DNA of 43,500 nucleotides from Paracoccus sp. (in: a-proteobacteria) (GTDB lineage: Bacteria > Pseudomonadota > Alphaproteobacteria > Rhodobacterales > Rhodobacteraceae), in contig NZ_JAUNPC010000010.1 in the NCBI RefSeq assembly GCF_030536915.1, forward strand, positions 1 through 43,500, written 5' to 3'. Position numbers and translations under genes: made by a program. A model generated the notes under the pieces. The model was not told where the DNA came from and did not search any database. It worked only from the letters and a program-made list of their open reading frames with translations. Shown here one piece after another: positions 22,867 through 32,066 of this stretch (positions are counted from its first letter, which is position 1; each line of letters opens with the position of its first letter).

Positions 22867-24071
22867 GCGCGATACCGGTCCACGAGCGCGGCGATCCGTT
22901 CGACCGCCGCGACCGCCGCCGCGTGGTCCTGCGAAAAGTTCAGCCGGACTGAGCCGGAGGTGTGGGGGCTGAACTCGGTGCCGGGCGTGACGATCACATG
23001 GCCCTGCAGCCGCAGCGCCTTGACGAACTCGGCAGGCCGGATCGCCAGCGCGGGCAGGCCGGGGAACAGGTAGCTGCCCGCCTGCGGCACCCGCACCGAA
23101 CAGCCGGGGATGTCCCGGAACAGCGCCACCAGGTCGTCGCGGATCGCCTGATGGCGGCGGATGCGCTCGGCCATCCAGCCCTCGGGCTCGTTGAACCAGG
23201 TCCGCAGCACGGCCTGGGCATAGCCCGCCGCCCGCAGCGAGACGATCGCCTGCAGCTTTTCCATCCGCGCGATGATGTCCGCGGGACCGAAGGCCACGCC
23301 CAGCCGGTAGCCGCTGAGGGATTCCGTCTTGGACGGCCCCATGATGGTGACAACGTTTTCCGCGACCGGGTGCGCCCGCAGGTGGGTGTAACTCGCGCCC
23401 TCGTAAAGCAGGCGGGAATAAAGCTGGTCCACGATCACGGTCGCCCCGTAGCGGGCGGCCAGCGCGGCGATGCGGTCGATCTCTGCGGCCGAATAGACGA
23501 CGCCCGCGGGGTTGTTCGGGTTCGAGAACAGGAACAGCCTGGCCCCGTCCCTGAAGGCCGCTTCCAGTTCGTCAAGGTTCAGCCCGGCCTCGTGTTCGGC
23601 CGCGCCTGAATAGGCGATCTGGACGGGCACCATCTCGCCCTCGAAGAACTCGACCAGCTTGCGGTTGGCGAAATAATCGGGCTGCACGATGGCGACCTTG
23701 TCGCCCCGCGTGACGGTCGAGGCCACCGCCAGGAACAGCGCCCCCTGGGTGCCGGGGGTGATGATGAGCCCGTTCGCCGCATCGACCGGGGCGCCGGTGA
23801 AATCCGCCAGCCGGGCGGCCAGCGCGTCCCTGATGTCCGACCGGCCGCGATATTCGGTATAGGCCTGCGCGCCGCCTTCCTCGACGCCCGCCGCAAAGGC
23901 CTGAAAGGCGCCGGGGGTGGGTTCGTGCGCATCGACGTCGCCATGCGAGAAATCGACAAGGGGGCCGTCCAGCGGCTCGCCCCGCAGGAAATCCGCCTCG
24001 CAGGACTGGCGCACCTCTTGGCCGGGGGCATTGTCGGTCGCGAGTTTGAGGAACTTGTCCTGGATGGTCAT
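22863..24071 (-). CDS. Class I/II PLP-dependent aminotransferase
   Basis: A 402-residue fold-type I aminotransferase. The PLP-binding Lys is in GPSKTESLSGYRLG, the cofactor-ring Asp-x-x-Tyr in IVDQLYSRLLY, and the family Asn-Pro in LFSNPNNPAGVVYS. The carboxylate-binding Arg is probably in SGSVRLNFS. ATG at 24071 was chosen over upstream codons since it gives MTIQDKFLKLATDN, a natural N-terminus. The substrate is unknown. It is coupled to a RidA protein, and a broken LysR gene sits divergently 95 bases away. It is one of few intact genes in a zone of pseudogenes, which suggests it is kept under selection. Confidence 0.92.
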   Translation of the reverse strand: MTIQDKFLKLATDNAPGQEVRQSCEADFLRGEPLDGPLVDFSHGDVDAHEPTPGAFQAFAAGVEEGGAQAYTEYRGRSDIRDALAARLADFTGAPVDAANGLIITPGTQGALFLAVASTVTRGDKVAIVQPDYFANRKLVEFFEGEMVPVQIAYSGAAEHEAGLNLDELEAAFRDGARLFLFSNPNNPAGVVYSAAEIDRIAALAARYGATVIVDQLYSRLLYEGASYTHLRAHPVAENVVTIMGPSKTESLSGYRLGVAFGPADIIARMEKLQAIVSLRAAGYAQAVLRTWFNEPEGWMAERIRRHQAIRDDLVALFRDIPGCSVRVPQAGSYLFPGLPALAIRPAEFVKALRLQGHVIVTPGTEFSPHTSGSVRLNFSQDHAAAVAAVERIAALVDRYRA

Positions 24072-24165
24072 CTGCGGTCTCCGGAGCCTGTGTCGGGGTG
24101 ACATATAGCGGCGCAGCAGACACAAGGGAAACTTGCTTTCCTGTCTTCAGACCGCAGGAAAACCG

Positions 24166-25010
24166 ATGGACATCAGGTTCCTGGAAACCTTCATCACCGT
24201 CGTCGATCGCCGAGGCGGCGCGGCGCCTGAACCGCACCCCCGCCGCGCCGGTCCCGCGCCTGTGCGCGCTGGAACAGGACTTGGGCCATCCCCTTGTCAT
24301 GCGCTCGGGCCGGACCATCCAGCCCACGGCCGAGTGGCTGGCGATCCTGCGTCACGCCCGCGCGCTGGTCGAAGGGGCGCGCGACCTGCGCGCGCTTGCC
24401 GCGCAGGATGTGCCCACTTGGCAGTTGCGGCTGGGGGCGACGGCGACCGCGCTGACCGGGCTGCTGCCCTCGATCCTCATGGACCTCGGCGCGGGTTATC
24501 CGGCCTTGAATGTTACGTGCAGCCGGGGTCCTCGGCCGACCTTTCTCATCGCGTGCTGAGGGGCGATTTGGGCGCCGCGATCATCGTGCGCCCGCAATTC
24601 GCCCTGTCCAAGAGGGTCGGCTGGCTGACGGTCCGGGACGAGCCTTTGGTCTTCATCACCCCGCAGGACGCCGCCGAGGAGGGCCCGCATCTGGCGATCG
24701 GACAGGCGCGCTTCATCCGCTGCGACCGCAACCAGTGGGGCGCGCAGCTCGTGGACAGGTATCTGCGCGATCACGGCCTGACGGTGCGGGAATGGCTTGA
24801 ACTGGACACCCTGGATGCCATCGCCGCTTCGGTGGGCAAGGGGCTGGGGTCGCCATCGTGCCCGACTGAGCGCCCCCCTGGGCCGAGGGACTGCGAATAC
24901 GCAAAAGGCTGCTGCCCGGCGGCTGCATGCGTTACACCGGCATCATCTGGCGCCTTTCATGGGCGGGTCAGGCGGCGATCGGCGCCTTTGTCCGCGCCTG
25001 CGGCCGGGCA
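24166..25010 (+). pseudogene. Broken LysR-family regulator gene
   Basis: Starts properly with MDIRFLETFITVVD at 24166, then a frame change near 24205 is needed to read SIAEAARRLNRTPAA (the recognition-helix region). A second change near 24520 leads to LRGDLGAAIIVRPQF and LVFITPQDAAEEG, and a third near 24850 leads to AIVPD, then TGA at 24867 where a Trp is expected, then LRIRKRLLPGGCMRYTG. So three frameshifts and one nonsense change. Divergent from the aminotransferase-ridA pair, it was probably their regulator. The end point is approximate. Confidence 0.85.
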
Positions 25011-25206
25011 GGGCGCATCGGCTCTGCAGGCGGTGTGCAGACGGACGATGCAGACATGTCGCGGGCTGCTTGCCCGCCGGGCAGGCGCGGGATGCGCTGC
25101 GGTCGGGCCTTCCGGTGCGGGCTCCGATGTCGGGGCAGGGCGCCCCGTCGCGCCCTGCCGGGCAGGAAGGGGATGAACAGAAGGGCCGCGTAGACTCCCC
25201 GGCAGA

Positions 25207-25240
25207 CGAAAAGGGCGCGGAGTCTCCCCCGCGCCCCCTT
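25207..25240 (-). terminator. Rho-independent terminator of katA
   Basis: GGGCGCGG (25213-25220) and CCGCGCCC (25229-25236) form a perfect 8-bp stem with an 8-base loop, followed on the minus strand by TTTTCGTC. It lies 24 bases beyond the catalase stop. Confidence 0.8.
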
Positions 25241-25259
25241 GTTATCAGAGTAGAGGAAC

Positions 25260-26759
25260 TCAGCCCTCGCCCATGCCCTCGGCGGGCTGGGGCGCGGCAC
25301 CCGCGCGGGCCTTTTCCTCGATCCGGCGGCCGATCTCGGCGTCGATCGACTTCCAGTAATCGAAGGCGCGGCTTAGCACCGGCTCGCGGACGCCGCCCGC
25401 CAGGCTGCCGGCAACGGTGTTCACCAAGGCCTCGCGCTCGGCGTCGTTGAAGACCTCGCGCACCATGATGCCCGGCTGGGTGAAGTCGTCGTCACCGGGC
25501 CGCAGGGTATAGGCGCTGCGGACCATGTCGCCGTCGGCCTGCCAGCCGTTGTCCACCGCGCCGGTCTCGTCCGACCACGGGCGGCCTTCGCTGTTGGGCG
25601 CATAGGTCGCCGCCGAACCCGAATGCAGATAGGGCATCGGGCCGTCGAACTGGTAGGTGTTCACCGGCACCTTCGGCTGGTTCACCGGAAGCTGGTGGAA
25701 GTTCGCGCCGATCCGGTTCCGCTGCGCGTCGTTATAGGCGAAGGCGCGGCCCTGCAGCATCTTGTCGGGCGAAAGCCCGATGCCCGGCACGGTGTTGCCC
25801 GGCGAGAAGGCCGCCTGCTCGATCTGGGCGTGGAAGTTTTCCGGGTTCCGGTTCAGCGTCATGACGCCGACCGGGATCAGCGGGTAATCCCCGTGCGGCC
25901 AGACCTTTGTCAGGTCGAAGGGGTTGATGCGGTAGGTCTTGCCCTCCTCGTAGGGCATGATCTGCACCGACAGGTCCCACTGGGGGAACTCGCCACGCTG
26001 GATCGCGTCGAACAGGTCGCGGCGGTGGAAGTCGGCGTCATGGCCCGACATCTGCGAGGCTTCCTCGTCGGAAAAGAACTTCATCCCCTGGCGGGTGTGG
26101 AAGTGGTATTTCACCCAGAAGCGGTCGCCCGCCTCGTTCACCCACATGTAGGTGTGCGAGCCGTAGCCGTTCATGTTGCGCCAGGTGCGCGGCAGGCCCC
26201 GCGGACCCATCAGGTAGGTCACCTGATGCGCGCTTTCCGGGTTCAGCGTCCAGAAGTCCCACTGCATGTGGTTGTCGCGCAGCCCGCTGGCCGCCAGCCG
26301 CCGCTGGCTGCGGATGAAATGCGGGAACTTCATCGGGTCGCGGACGAAGAAGACCGGGGTGTTGTTGCCCACGAGGTCATAGTTGCCCTCGGAGGTGTAG
26401 AACTTGAGGCTGAAGCCGCGGACGTCGCGCCAGGTGTCGGGGCTGCCCTGCTCGCCGGCGACGGTGGAAAACCGGGCCAGCATCTCGGTCTGCGCGCCCT
26501 TCTGGAACAACGCGGCCTTGGTGTATTTCGATACGTCCTCGGTCGTCTCGAAGGTGCCGAAGGCGCCCGAGCCCTTGGCATGGGGCAGGCGCTCGATCGT
26601 CTTCTCGCGGTTAAAATGCGCCATCTGTTCCAGGAAATGCACGTCGTGCAGGACCAGGGGGCCGTCCGCGCCGACCGTCAGGCTGTGGCGGTCGCTGACG
26701 GCGGGCGCGCCCGTGGACATGGTCGAGGGGAACTTACCGCGCTGGGTGTCGTCGGACAT
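25260..26759 (-). CDS. katA: Monofunctional haem catalase (small subunit type)
   Basis: A 499-residue haem catalase that breaks hydrogen peroxide into water and oxygen in the cytoplasm. Distal His60 is in [13 protein letters not shown], and distal Asn133 is in [19 protein letters not shown]. The proximal Tyr is in [13 protein letters not shown], and NADPH-binding features (FHTRQG) follow. Length places it with small-subunit catalases (~480-500 residues). The start ATG 26759 follows GGAAGAAGACGAG; a longer frame upstream lacks support. It is monocistronic with its own terminator and has no adjacent oxyR. The H2O2 made by sarcosine oxidase elsewhere in the window would be one of its substrates. 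Confidence 0.97.
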   Translation of the reverse strand: MSDDTQRGKFPSTMSTGAPAVSDRHSLTVGADGPLVLHDVHFLEQMAHFNREKTIERLPHAKGSGAFGTFETTEDVSKYTKAALFQKGAQTEMLARFSTVAGEQGSPDTWRDVRGFSLKFYTSEGNYDLVGNNTPVFFVRDPMKFPHFIRSQRRLAASGLRDNHMQWDFWTLNPESAHQVTYLMGPRGLPRTWRNMNGYGSHTYMWVNEAGDRFWVKYHFHTRQGMKFFSDEEASQMSGHDADFHRRDLFDAIQRGEFPQWDLSVQIMPYEEGKTYRINPFDLTKVWPHGDYPLIPVGVMTLNRNPENFHAQIEQAAFSPGNTVPGIGLSPDKMLQGRAFAYNDAQRNRIGANFHQLPVNQPKVPVNTYQFDGPMPYLHSGSAATYAPNSEGRPWSDETGAVDNGWQADGDMVRSAYTLRPGDDDFTQPGIMVREVFNDAEREALVNTVAGSLAGGVREPVLSRAFDYWKSIDAEIGRRIEEKARAGAAPQPAEGMGEG

Positions 26760-27712
26760 CTCGTCTTCTTCCTTCTTTCGTTTGGCAATTCGGCTCTGCC
26801 ACAGCAGATAGTTGAAAAGTTGCGCGATTGCGAGGTTGGAGGCCCGGAAGGCGGCCATGCGCGGCACGATCAACCCGCCGTGGCCACGGGGTCCCTCGGC
26901 CGGCAACCGCAGGCCGCAAGGACCTCTTCGCCTTGATGCGCGGCAATGTTTACGATTTCGCTCGGAGGAGCAAGCCGGCCCGGCGGGGAAAGACCCGGTC
27001 GGGCCGCTGCGTCACCTTGCGCGGACCTGCCGCAGCGTCGATGGCCAAGGGGTGCGCCATGCCAGTGTGCCTGATCGTTGCAGAGAGAATGGACGCCCGC
27101 CCGGCCAATGGTTGCGGTCCGGGGACGACGAAGCAGTCTGCGCCGAGGGCGCGAGGGGCAAGAGGCGCAACGTTCCCGCGCGGCATCGCCGGGCTGGGAT
27201 CGGTCGCGGAGGTCGGATATTCCAGATCATGGGCATGCGGATCATCGCCAAGGATTGCGCGGCCCGGACAGGGGGCAGCCTCTTCTGCGTGGCGAAAGAC
27301 TGCTGCAGCAGGCGTCCCTGCCGCCCTGCCAGGTTCGGGAATTGCCGGCTCGTCGGGGCATGGGCTCAGCAATAACGGCATTCGGTCGGACAAGCGCCTG
27401 ATCGACTTGCGAACTTGCCCGCCTTTCCTGCGGTCACTGAGGCGGACAGCCGAGGGATGCCCCGCTTGTCAGAATGTGGGTGATGATGCGGGCCTGCCGG
27501 AACATGGCCGCAGCAAGGGCGCCATGCGGCTGGGCAGCCGCCTGATCGGCTGATGAAACTGCTTGCTCTTCCTGCGGGCAAGGGTTCAGGCGGCAGGGGG
27601 ACTGTCTGCTGCTTGGTCACGGATCAGGCGACACCTGTCCGCTGAGGCACCAGCCGCGGCAACTGGGGCACTCGGCAAGGCGATTGCCTCATGGGCTGGT
27701 GGGACTGCCTGC
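26760..27712. other. Gene-poor stretch upstream of katA
   Basis: Some 950 bases in which every open frame, on both strands, looks like random high-GC coding with no motif, ribosome-binding site or domain. I see a 7-bp stem at 26976-27006 (CGGCCCG/CGGGCCG, no T tract). The katA promoter should lie near 26765-26830, which is locally AT-richer. It could hold an untranslated RNA or a decayed gene beyond recognition; I cannot support either. Confidence 0.5.
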
Positions 27713-27765
27713 CTTCCCGCTGGGAAGACAGGCGGCCGACTGGACCGGATATCCGGTCGGCCGCC
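27713..27765 (-). terminator. Double hairpin after the acetoacetyl-CoA reductase gene
   Basis: GGCGGCCGAC (27731-27740) and GTCGGCCGCC (27756-27765) form a perfect 10-bp stem six bases after the stop. A second smaller hairpin CTTCCC-GCT-GGGAAG (27713-27727) follows directly on the minus strand. No long T tract, but the tandem stems make termination likely. Confidence 0.6.
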
Positions 27766-27770
27766 GTTTG

Positions 27771-28496
27771 TCAGGCGAAGAACTGCGCCCCGTTGGCGCT
27801 GATGGTCGAGCCCGAGATGAAGCCAGCATCGTCAGAGGCAAGGAAGACGACGCAGCGGGCAATTTCCTCGGGCTCACCCAGGCGGCCGACGGGGATCTGG
27901 GGGATGATGCGCTCGTTCAACACCTTTTCGTCGATGGCGCGCACCATCTCGGTCCCGATATAGCCGGGCGCCACCACGTTGACGGTGATGCCGGCGCGGG
28001 CGCCTTCCTGCGCCAAGGCGCGGGTGAAGCCGATGTCGCCCGCCTTGGCTGCCGAATAGTTCGCCTGTCCCGCCTGGCCCTTCTGTCCGTTCACCGAACT
28101 GATGTTGACGATGCGGCCGAACTTGCGGTCGCGCATTCCGTTCCAGACCCCGTGGGTCATGTTGAACACGCCGGTCAGGTTGGTGTCGATGACCTCTTTC
28201 CACTGCTGGGGGGTCATCTTGTGGAACATCGAGTCGCGGGTGATGCCGGCATTGTTCACCAGAACGTCCACCGGGCCGATCTCGGATTCGACCTGCTTGA
28301 TGCCCTCGGCGCAGGCGTCATAGTCGGCGACCGACCACTTGAACGTCCTGATGCCGGTTTCCTCGGTAAAGGCCTTTGCGGCCTCGTCGTTGCCGGCATA
28401 GTTGGCCGCGACCTCGTAGCCCGCATCCTTGAGCGCCTTCGAGATTGCCGCGCCGATCCCGCGCGAACCCCCTGTAACCAAAGCGACCTTTGCCAT
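27771..28496 (-). CDS. phaB: Acetoacetyl-CoA reductase (polyhydroxybutyrate pathway)
   Basis: A 241-residue short-chain dehydrogenase that reduces acetoacetyl-CoA to (R)-3-hydroxybutyryl-CoA with NADPH, the second step of polyhydroxybutyrate synthesis. The cofactor motif is VTGGSRGIGAAI, the NNAG motif is present, and the catalytic Ser and YxxxK are in NISSVNGQKGQAG and YSAAKAG. MTPQQWKEVIDTNLTG and the C-terminal FISGSTISANGAQF are hallmarks of PhaB, distinguishing it from FabG. Two ATGs (28499 and 28496) follow GGAGGGG; the second gives the usual MAKVALVTGG. phaA, which often precedes it, is not in this window. Confidence 0.94.
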   Translation of the reverse strand: MAKVALVTGGSRGIGAAISKALKDAGYEVAANYAGNDEAAKAFTEETGIRTFKWSVADYDACAEGIKQVESEIGPVDVLVNNAGITRDSMFHKMTPQQWKEVIDTNLTGVFNMTHGVWNGMRDRKFGRIVNISSVNGQKGQAGQANYSAAKAGDIGFTRALAQEGARAGITVNVVAPGYIGTEMVRAIDEKVLNERIIPQIPVGRLGEPEEIARCVVFLASDDAGFISGSTISANGAQFFA

Positions 28497-28592
28497 CATC
28501 CCCTCCAACTTGGCGTGAAATCCTCTTTCGTCCAAGGGGTATGAGAGGAAATAATGTTACGCAAGGCCTTGGTGGAAGTTTTGCCAAAAGCC

Positions 28593-29423
28593 TCAGCGCT
28601 GCGCCGCCGCATTCGGCGCGCGCCAAGGCGGAGAGATCGTCGGCGCCCCGAAATAGAAGCCCTGCAGGCAGTCGATCCCCAGCCCGATCAGGAAGGCCGC
28701 GTCATCGGCGGTTTCCACCTGCTCGGCCACGGTGAACATGTCGAAATGCGCGGCGATCGACATCAGCGCGCGGGTCAGCACCTGGTTGTCGGGATGCTCG
28801 GCGATCTCGCGGATGAACTGGCCGTCGATCTTGATGAGATCGAAGGAAAAATCCCGCAGGTAGCGGAACGAGGTGTATCCGGCCCCGAAGTCGTCCAGCG
28901 CAAAGCAGACCCCGGCCTGCTGCAATTCGCGCATGAACTGGCGGACCTGGTCGGGCAGGCCCATGGCCGAGCTTTCGGTGATTTCCAGAATCAGCCGCTC
29001 GGCCACGGTCGAATCCTGCGCGATGCCTTGGCGCAGGGTCCGCAGCCAGTCGGGATAGCCGATGGACCGCGCCGACATGTTGATGGAGAGCCGCAGCCCC
29101 GGTTCCTCGGACAGTGAGCGCAGGCCCAGCGCCAGCGCGAGGCAGTCGATCTGCCGCCCCAGTTCGCCCAGTTCCGCCAGCGGCATGAAGTCGCGCAGGG
29201 GCACGATCCGGCCGGTTTCGTCGATGATGCGGATCAGCCCCTCGTGGAAGGCGGGCCGGTCGGTGCGGCTGGCCTGCACGATGGGCTGGAAGGCCAGCAC
29301 CCCGTCGCCCCGTTCGACGGCACGGCGCACCGTCGCCATGGTCAGCCGCGACTGGTGATCGACCGCGAAATCCAGCGGAGAGGCATGGCCCGCAGGCGTC
29401 CCGTCTTGATTCTCGAATCGCAT
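28593..29423 (-). CDS. EAL-domain cyclic-di-GMP phosphodiesterase
   Basis: A 276-residue cytoplasmic protein made almost wholly of one EAL domain, expected to hydrolyse c-di-GMP to pGpG. The signature EAL is EGL (E61-G62-L63, in AFHEGLIRI). The other catalytic sites are conserved: Asn in SINMSARS, Glu in LEITESSAM, Asp-Asp in FALDDFGAGYTSFRYL, Lys in LIKIDGQF, Glu in EQVETADD and Gln in LQGFYFGAP. So activity is likely. There is no GGDEF, PAS or membrane helix. ATG at 29423 was chosen from AAGGGGACAGCG upstream. An unusual palindrome lies 80 bases upstream. A link to PHB storage or motility control is possible but unproven. Confidence 0.92.
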   Translation of the reverse strand: MRFENQDGTPAGHASPLDFAVDHQSRLTMATVRRAVERGDGVLAFQPIVQASRTDRPAFHEGLIRIIDETGRIVPLRDFMPLAELGELGRQIDCLALALGLRSLSEEPGLRLSINMSARSIGYPDWLRTLRQGIAQDSTVAERLILEITESSAMGLPDQVRQFMRELQQAGVCFALDDFGAGYTSFRYLRDFSFDLIKIDGQFIREIAEHPDNQVLTRALMSIAAHFDMFTVAEQVETADDAAFLIGLGIDCLQGFYFGAPTISPPWRAPNAAAQR

Positions 29424-29502
29424 CGCTGTCCCCTTGTCCTCGAAGCGACTGTGACAAGGATGAGCGAACAAATCGTAAATGCCAGCCGGCTTCTGGCAAG
29501 AA

Positions 29503-29518
29503 GATTAACGGGTTAATC
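29503..29518. promoter_or_regulatory. Perfect palindrome GATTAAC-GG-GTTAATC
   Basis: A 7-bp perfect inverted repeat with a 2-base spacer lies 80 bases upstream of the EAL gene and overlaps the stop codon of the TlpA-like gene. It contains two TTAA elements 4 bases apart, unlike the 7-base spacing of CtrA sites. A binding site for another regulator is plausible. Confidence 0.4.
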
Positions 29519-30058
29519 CGCCAGCATCTGGTCCACCAGCGCCAGCGCGGCGGGCGATGACCAGTCGGCGTCCCCGCTCATCCTGGCGACTTCGCGCCCC
29601 TCGGCGTCGATCAGCACCGTCACCGGCATCGCCATGACCCCGAAGGCGCGGGCCAGCGCCATCTGGGGATCGGTCAGCGTCGGCAGGTCCGTCACGCCCG
29701 ATTCCTCGAAGAAGCGGTGGATCGCCGCGGCGGTGTTGCGGCCCGAGGCGACGGTGAGGACCTCGAAATCCTCGCCGCCCTTCGCTTTCTGCAGCGCGTC
29801 CAGCGCGGGCATCTCCTCGCGGCAGGGGGCGCACCATGTGGCCCAGAAGTTCAGCAGCACGACCTTGCCCTGCCAGTCGGCCAGCCGGTGCGTGCCGCCG
29901 TCCAGATCGGTGAACTCGATTTCCGGGACAGGGGCGATTTCGGACTCGATCAGCTTGGGCAGGCCCGCGTCGCGCGCGGCCTGCCAGTCAACCGGCCCCG
30001 CGACCGCCGCGTTTGCAGCGATTAGCAGCGACGTATAAAGGGCGAGGGAACGCAACAT
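29513..30058 (-). CDS. TlpA-like periplasmic thioredoxin
   Basis: A 181-residue secreted thiol-disulphide oxidoreductase of the TlpA/ResA type. An N-terminal signal sequence ([19 protein letters not shown]) is followed by a thioredoxin fold with active-site Cys76 and Cys79 in [14 protein letters not shown]. The cis-Pro is in [11 protein letters not shown]. The insertion between strands, [21 protein letters not shown], is typical of TlpA-like proteins. Such proteins keep periplasmic cysteines reduced, for instance for cytochrome c or copper-site maturation; the partner is unknown. It is divergent from argH, with the starts only 24 bases apart, an arrangement often seen in Rhodobacteraceae. Confidence 0.93.
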   Translation of the reverse strand: MLRSLALYTSLLIAANAAVAGPVDWQAARDAGLPKLIESEIAPVPEIEFTDLDGGTHRLADWQGKVVLLNFWATWCAPCREEMPALDALQKAKGGEDFEVLTVASGRNTAAAIHRFFEESGVTDLPTLTDPQMALARAFGVMAMPVTVLIDAEGREVARMSGDADWSSPAALALVDQMLAD

Positions 30059-30082
30059 GTGACCTCCGACAGGACCGATCCG

Positions 30083-31492
30083 ATGACCGACACGCCCGAA
30101 CATCCCACGGCCAACACCATGTGGGGCGGGCGCTTCGCCGCGGGTCCCGATGCCATCATGGAGGCGATCAACGCCTCGATCGGCTTCGACCGGCGGCTCT
30201 ACGCCCAGGATATCCGGGGCAGCCGGGCCCATGCGGCGATGCTGGCAGCAACGGGCATCATCAGCCCTAGCGATGCCGAGGCGATCCGGAAAGGGCTGCT
30301 CACCGTCTTGTCAGAGATCGAGGGCGGGCAGTTCCAGTTCCAAACGGCGCTGGAAGACATCCACATGAACGTGGAGGCGCGGCTGAAGGAACTGATCGGG
30401 GAACCGGCGGGCCGGCTGCACACGGCGCGAAGCCGCAACGACCAGGTGGCGACGGACTTCCGCCTGTGGGTGCGCGACCAGTGCGACGCGGCGGTTCAGG
30501 GCCTGCGGGCGCTGATCCGGGTGCTGGTGGATCAGGCCGAGGCGGGGGCGGATTGGGTGATGCCGGGCTTCACCCATCTGCAGGTGGCGCAGCCGGTCAC
30601 ATGGGGGCATCACATGATGGCCTATGTGGAAATGCTGGGCCGCGACATCGGGCGGTTCACCGACGCGCGGGCGCGGATGAACGAATCGCCGCTGGGGTCC
30701 GCCGCGCTGGCGGGGACGGGGTTCCCCATCGACCGGCACGCGACAGCCGAGGCGCTGGGCTTCGACCGGCCCACGGCGAACAGCCTCGATGCCGTCAGCG
30801 ACCGCGACTTCGCGCTGGAGTTCCTGAGCGCCGCCGTGATCTGCGCCACCCACCTGAGCCGGCTGGCCGAGGAACTGGTGATCTGGTCCTCGGCCCAGTT
30901 CCGTTTCGTTTCCATGTCCGACCGCTGGTCCACGGGGTCCAGCATCATGCCCCAGAAGCGCAACCCGGATGCGGCGGAGCTGATCCGCGCCAAGATCGGC
31001 CGCATCCTGGGGGCAACAGTCGCGCTGTTCACGGTGATGAAGGGCCTGCCCTTGGCCTATTCCAAGGACATGCAGGAGGACAAGGAGCAGGTCTTCGACG
31101 CCGCCGACACCCTGATGCTGGCCTTGGCTGCGATGACCGGCATGATGTCCGACCTGACCGTGAACCGTGACCGGCTTGAGGCTGCGGCCTCCTCGGGCTT
31201 TTCCACCGCCACCGACCTTGCCGACTGGCTGGTGCGCGAGGCCGGCTTGCCCTTCCGCGACGCCCATCACGTGACCGGCGCTCTGGTCGCTGCGGCCGAG
31301 GCGCGGGGCGTCGATCTGCCGGAACTGACGCTGGAGGAGATGCAGGCCGTCAGTCCGGCGATCACATCTGCCGTGTTCGGCGTTTTGGGCGTTCACAACT
31401 CGGTTTCCTCGCGGCAATCCTACGGGGGAACCGCGCCCGATCAGGTGCGCGCCCAGGTTGCCCGCTGGCGCAAGGTGATGGAGGAATGGTGA
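30083..31492 (+). CDS. argH: Argininosuccinate lyase
   Basis: A 469-residue enzyme of the fumarase/aspartase superfamily that splits argininosuccinate into arginine and fumarate, the last step of arginine synthesis. The superfamily signature is [20 protein letters not shown] with the catalytic-loop Ser. [16 protein letters not shown] and [16 protein letters not shown] hold the catalytic His and substrate contacts. ATG at 30083 is preferred to 30059, because AGGA is correctly spaced upstream of it and because it avoids overlapping the divergent tlpA gene start. Its last codons overlap a tiny lipoprotein gene. Confidence 0.97.
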   Translation: MTDTPEHPTANTMWGGRFAAGPDAIMEAINASIGFDRRLYAQDIRGSRAHAAMLAATGIISPSDAEAIRKGLLTVLSEIEGGQFQFQTALEDIHMNVEARLKELIGEPAGRLHTARSRNDQVATDFRLWVRDQCDAAVQGLRALIRVLVDQAEAGADWVMPGFTHLQVAQPVTWGHHMMAYVEMLGRDIGRFTDARARMNESPLGSAALAGTGFPIDRHATAEALGFDRPTANSLDAVSDRDFALEFLSAAVICATHLSRLAEELVIWSSAQFRFVSMSDRWSTGSSIMPQKRNPDAAELIRAKIGRILGATVALFTVMKGLPLAYSKDMQEDKEQVFDAADTLMLALAAMTGMMSDLTVNRDRLEAAASSGFSTATDLADWLVREAGLPFRDAHHVTGALVAAAEARGVDLPELTLEEMQAVSPAITSAVFGVLGVHNSVSSRQSYGGTAPDQVRAQVARWRKVMEEW

Positions 31493-31629
31493 AGGGACTC
31501 GCATTCGCCGCCGCACTGGCCCTCGCGGGCTGCGGCGTGGACGGCCCGCCCGAGGCGCCGCGCGCCGGACCCGCACCGGGCGTGAGCATTTCGGGCGACG
31601 CCACCATGGGCGTCGTCTTCACGCCCTGA
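31486..31629 (+). CDS. Tiny lipoprotein, LptM-like
   Basis: A 47-residue lipoprotein, too short for most gene finders. ATG at 31486 overlaps the argH stop in another frame. [20 protein letters not shown] has a lipobox LAGC, and the mature peptide begins [10 protein letters not shown], resembling the short CGxKGPxxxP start of LptM (YifL), a lipoprotein that assists LptD assembly in enterobacteria. Placement before lysA is also seen for this family in alphaproteobacteria. The function is thus suggested only by similarity and position. Confidence 0.75.
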   Translation: MVKGLAFAAALALAGCGVDGPPEAPRAGPAPGVSISGDATMGVVFTP

Positions 31630-31748
31630 CCATCCAGCCGGGCAGGGGGTCGCCCTTGCCCGGCCTGCCATCCGCGACACGCCGGAACGGCGGCGCGGCT
31701 TTTCCCAAGCGGGCGCAAGACCCGCGCAACGAGCAGACGAGGCAAGAC

Positions 31749-31937
31749 ATGATCGCACGACTGACGATGATCGCCCTGGCGATGGCGGCCCTTTCGGCTT
31801 GCGCCGGCTCGGGCGGGTCCGGCCGGGACGACGGCGAGGTGATGATCCAGCAGGGCACCTACACCTACAACCCGAACCAGCGCCACGCCCCGGTGTCGCT
31901 GTCGGGCGCCGACCTGATCGGACTGGAACCGACCTGA
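31749..31937 (+). CDS. Small putative lipoprotein
   Basis: A 62-residue frame starting ATG 31749 after GAGGCAAGAC. MIARLTMIALAMAALSACAG gives a signal with lipobox LSAC. The mature part (GRDDGEVMIQQGTYTYNPN, ending in LSGADLIGLEPT) is polar and unrecognised. It lies between the LptM-like gene and lysA on the same strand, so probably part of that transcript. No function can be assigned. Confidence 0.6.
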   Translation: MIARLTMIALAMAALSACAGSGGSGRDDGEVMIQQGTYTYNPNQRHAPVSLSGADLIGLEPT

Positions 31938-32066
31938 CCGCAGCCTGTCGCCGCGCACGATTGCGTGCGGCTCGCCCGAGCGGCGTCCCGCACCATCGCG
32001 CAGCCTTTGCAAAGGCGTCCATGCTGGCGCAATATCGTGACCTCGGGGATCACGACATGGAACGGC

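Noticed and set aside
18884..25010. Frameshifts caused only by poor sequencing
   Set aside because: Flanking genes of over 2.5 kb at similar GC are clean, deletions of hundreds of bases are implied, and one remnant has substitutions only. Not fully excluded without resequencing.
26765..26830. OxyR site in the katA promoter
   Set aside because: Only a single ATAG element is visible. The spaced ATAG/CTAT pattern is absent.
26950..27553. Overlapping frames of 147-241 codons upstream of katA as a possible transposase remnant
   Set aside because: I tried to match them with IS5-type catalytic motifs and found none in any frame.
29503..29518. CtrA-binding site reading of the TTAA pair
   Set aside because: Spacing is 4 instead of 7 bases. 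Kept as an unassigned palindrome.
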